Source: Flavobacteriaceae bacterium
GTDB lineage: Bacteria > Bacteroidota > Bacteroidia > Flavobacteriales > Flavobacteriaceae
DNA length: 13,579 nucleotides
Reading direction: 5' to 3'
Assembly (NCBI GenBank): GCA_947377425.1
Contig: CANCFZ010000043.1
Location: forward strand, 1-13,579
The notes below the pieces were generated by a model. It was not told the origin of the DNA. It saw nothing but the letters and a program-made list of their open reading frames with translations, and did no database searches. The position numbers and the translations under genes were made by a program. Shown here piece by piece: positions 13,572-13,579 of this stretch; position 1 is the stretch's first letter, and the number at the start of each line of letters is the position of its first letter.

Positions 13572-13579
13572 CAAAGGTA
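13572..13579 (-). promoter_or_regulatory. -7 element of the truA promoter
   Basis: The last eight bases of the window read TACCTTTG on the minus strand, an exact TAnnTTTG match. Transcription would begin around 13565-13568, about 22-25 bases before the TTG start. The -33 element is beyond the window. Confidence 0.55.

Overview
The window looks like chromosomal DNA of a low-GC member of the Bacteroidota, most likely Flavobacteriaceae (Flavobacterium-like). The evidence is a type III glutamine synthetase, near-absence of Shine-Dalgarno sequences in front of A-rich starts, repeated matches to the Bacteroidota -7 promoter element TAnnTTTG, a lipoprotein with a CS-type lipobox, and protein sequences that read like flavobacterial orthologues. 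No tRNA, rRNA, CRISPR array, transposase or phage gene was seen. Species assignment is inference; no database search was possible.

Layout. The left edge holds the 3' end of a plus-strand gene (DUF2971-like) with its terminator (1-311), then about 260 bp of AT-rich intergenic DNA with imperfect repeats and hairpins (312-570). A minus-strand glutamine synthetase III gene (571-2760) is divergent from a plus-strand TerC-family membrane protein gene (2950-3921). The 189-bp space between them carries a promoter for each plus candidate operator repeats. TerC converges on a small lipoprotein gene (3986-4504, minus) across a shared hairpin terminator. Next is a plus-strand group: a possible 27-codon leader ORF, a DUF1543 protein with a visible internal duplication, an unlisted 46-codon basic protein, and a YchJ-type SEC-C protein whose start overlaps the 46-codon gene by one base. 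This group converges on lpdA (dihydrolipoyl dehydrogenase, 6036-7424, minus) across another hairpin.

From 7589 to the right edge everything is on the minus strand. In transcription order the genes are truA (TTG start, promoter at the window edge), an MsbA-like ABC exporter half-transporter, a very AT-rich OafA-type acyltransferase overlapping the ABC stop by one base, a soluble HExxH protein, and then two PAP2-family proteins 3 bp apart. The PAP2 pair probably has its own promoter. Most of this right half (exporter, membrane acyltransferase, two exported phosphatase-like proteins) points to envelope lipid or glycan metabolism, but the joint function is inference.

Most genes here are ordinary housekeeping or accessory genes and no clear new system was found. 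The better leads are the TACCC/GGGTA operator-like sites at the glutamine synthetase promoter, the larger PAP2 protein that lacks both phosphate-binding arginines, the outer-membrane-like C-terminal strands shared by the PAP2 pair, and the unlisted 46-aa gene coupled to ychJ.
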